A program made the position numbers and the translations under genes. Below are positions 6,424-6,451 of a DNA stretch of 6,451 nt, piece by piece. The stretch comes from Bacillota bacterium (GTDB lineage Bacteria > Bacillota_C > Negativicutes > CTSoil-072). Under the pieces are notes generated by a model. That model did not search any database, had not been told where the DNA came from, and saw nothing but the letters and a program-made list of their open reading frames with translations. The stretch lies in assembly GCA_017861495.1 (NCBI GenBank), contig JAGFXW010000144.1, positions 1-6,451 on the forward strand, read 5' to 3'. How positions within the stretch are numbered: the stretch's first letter is position 1; every line of letters begins with the position of its first letter.

Positions 6424-6451
6424 ATGATGGAAACCAAAAATATTTTGTTGG
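6424..6451 (+). CDS. iorB: Start of indolepyruvate ferredoxin oxidoreductase beta subunit (cut by right edge)
   Basis: Only nine codons are present: ATG at 6424 (or 6427) reading MMETKNILL, then one base of the next codon. IorB proteins typically begin with a short lead into NILLVGVGGQG, so the fit is good, and iorB normally follows iorA directly. The start is 2 bp after the iorA TAA. The nearest purine-rich site (GGGAGAG, 6404-6410) is about 13 nt away, further than ideal, which suggests translation coupled to iorA. The identification rests on context and a very short match. Confidence 0.7.

Overview
The window most likely comes from a diderm Firmicute (Negativicutes, Sporomusa/Pelosinus-like). 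It carries the end of a TonB-dependent outer-membrane receptor, which requires an outer membrane. The other genes look like those of a clostridial-type anaerobe: strong AGGAGG-type ribosome binding sites, GTG starts, a butyrate-kinase-family enzyme and an oxygen-sensitive ferredoxin-dependent 2-oxoacid oxidoreductase. The taxonomic call is inference, since no rRNA or other marker is present.

Layout. Positions 2-910 (+) hold the C-terminal part of a TonB-dependent receptor, cut by the left edge. A GC-rich hairpin with T runs (922-974) separates it from a convergent LysR-family regulator (973-1908, -). A 257-bp AT-rich divergent intergenic region (1909-2165) follows, with a good -10 box for the regulator, a weaker extended -10 candidate for the rightward genes, and a leader of about 130 nt. 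Then come four same-strand genes with short gaps and no visible terminator: an MFS anion:cation-symporter-type transporter (2166-3464), a butyrate-kinase-like acyl kinase (3534-4598), iorA (4646-6421) and the first codons of a gene that begins like iorB (6424 to the right edge).

How the genes may work together. Indolepyruvate:ferredoxin oxidoreductase (IorAB) interconverts aryl-2-oxoacids and arylacyl-CoA plus reduced ferredoxin. A butyrate-kinase-family enzyme interconverts acyl phosphate + ADP and free acid + ATP. Together with a phosphotransacylase, not seen here, they could ferment arylpyruvates to arylacetates with ATP gain. Run in reverse, they could activate imported arylacetates and reductively carboxylate them to make aromatic amino acids. 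The transporter would move the organic acid and the LysR protein would sense it. The kinase departs from the usual family motifs at its phosphate-binding loops, so its substrate may not be butyrate. This kinase-IOR pairing is the most interesting part of the window. I see no mobile element, CRISPR array, tRNA or rRNA.
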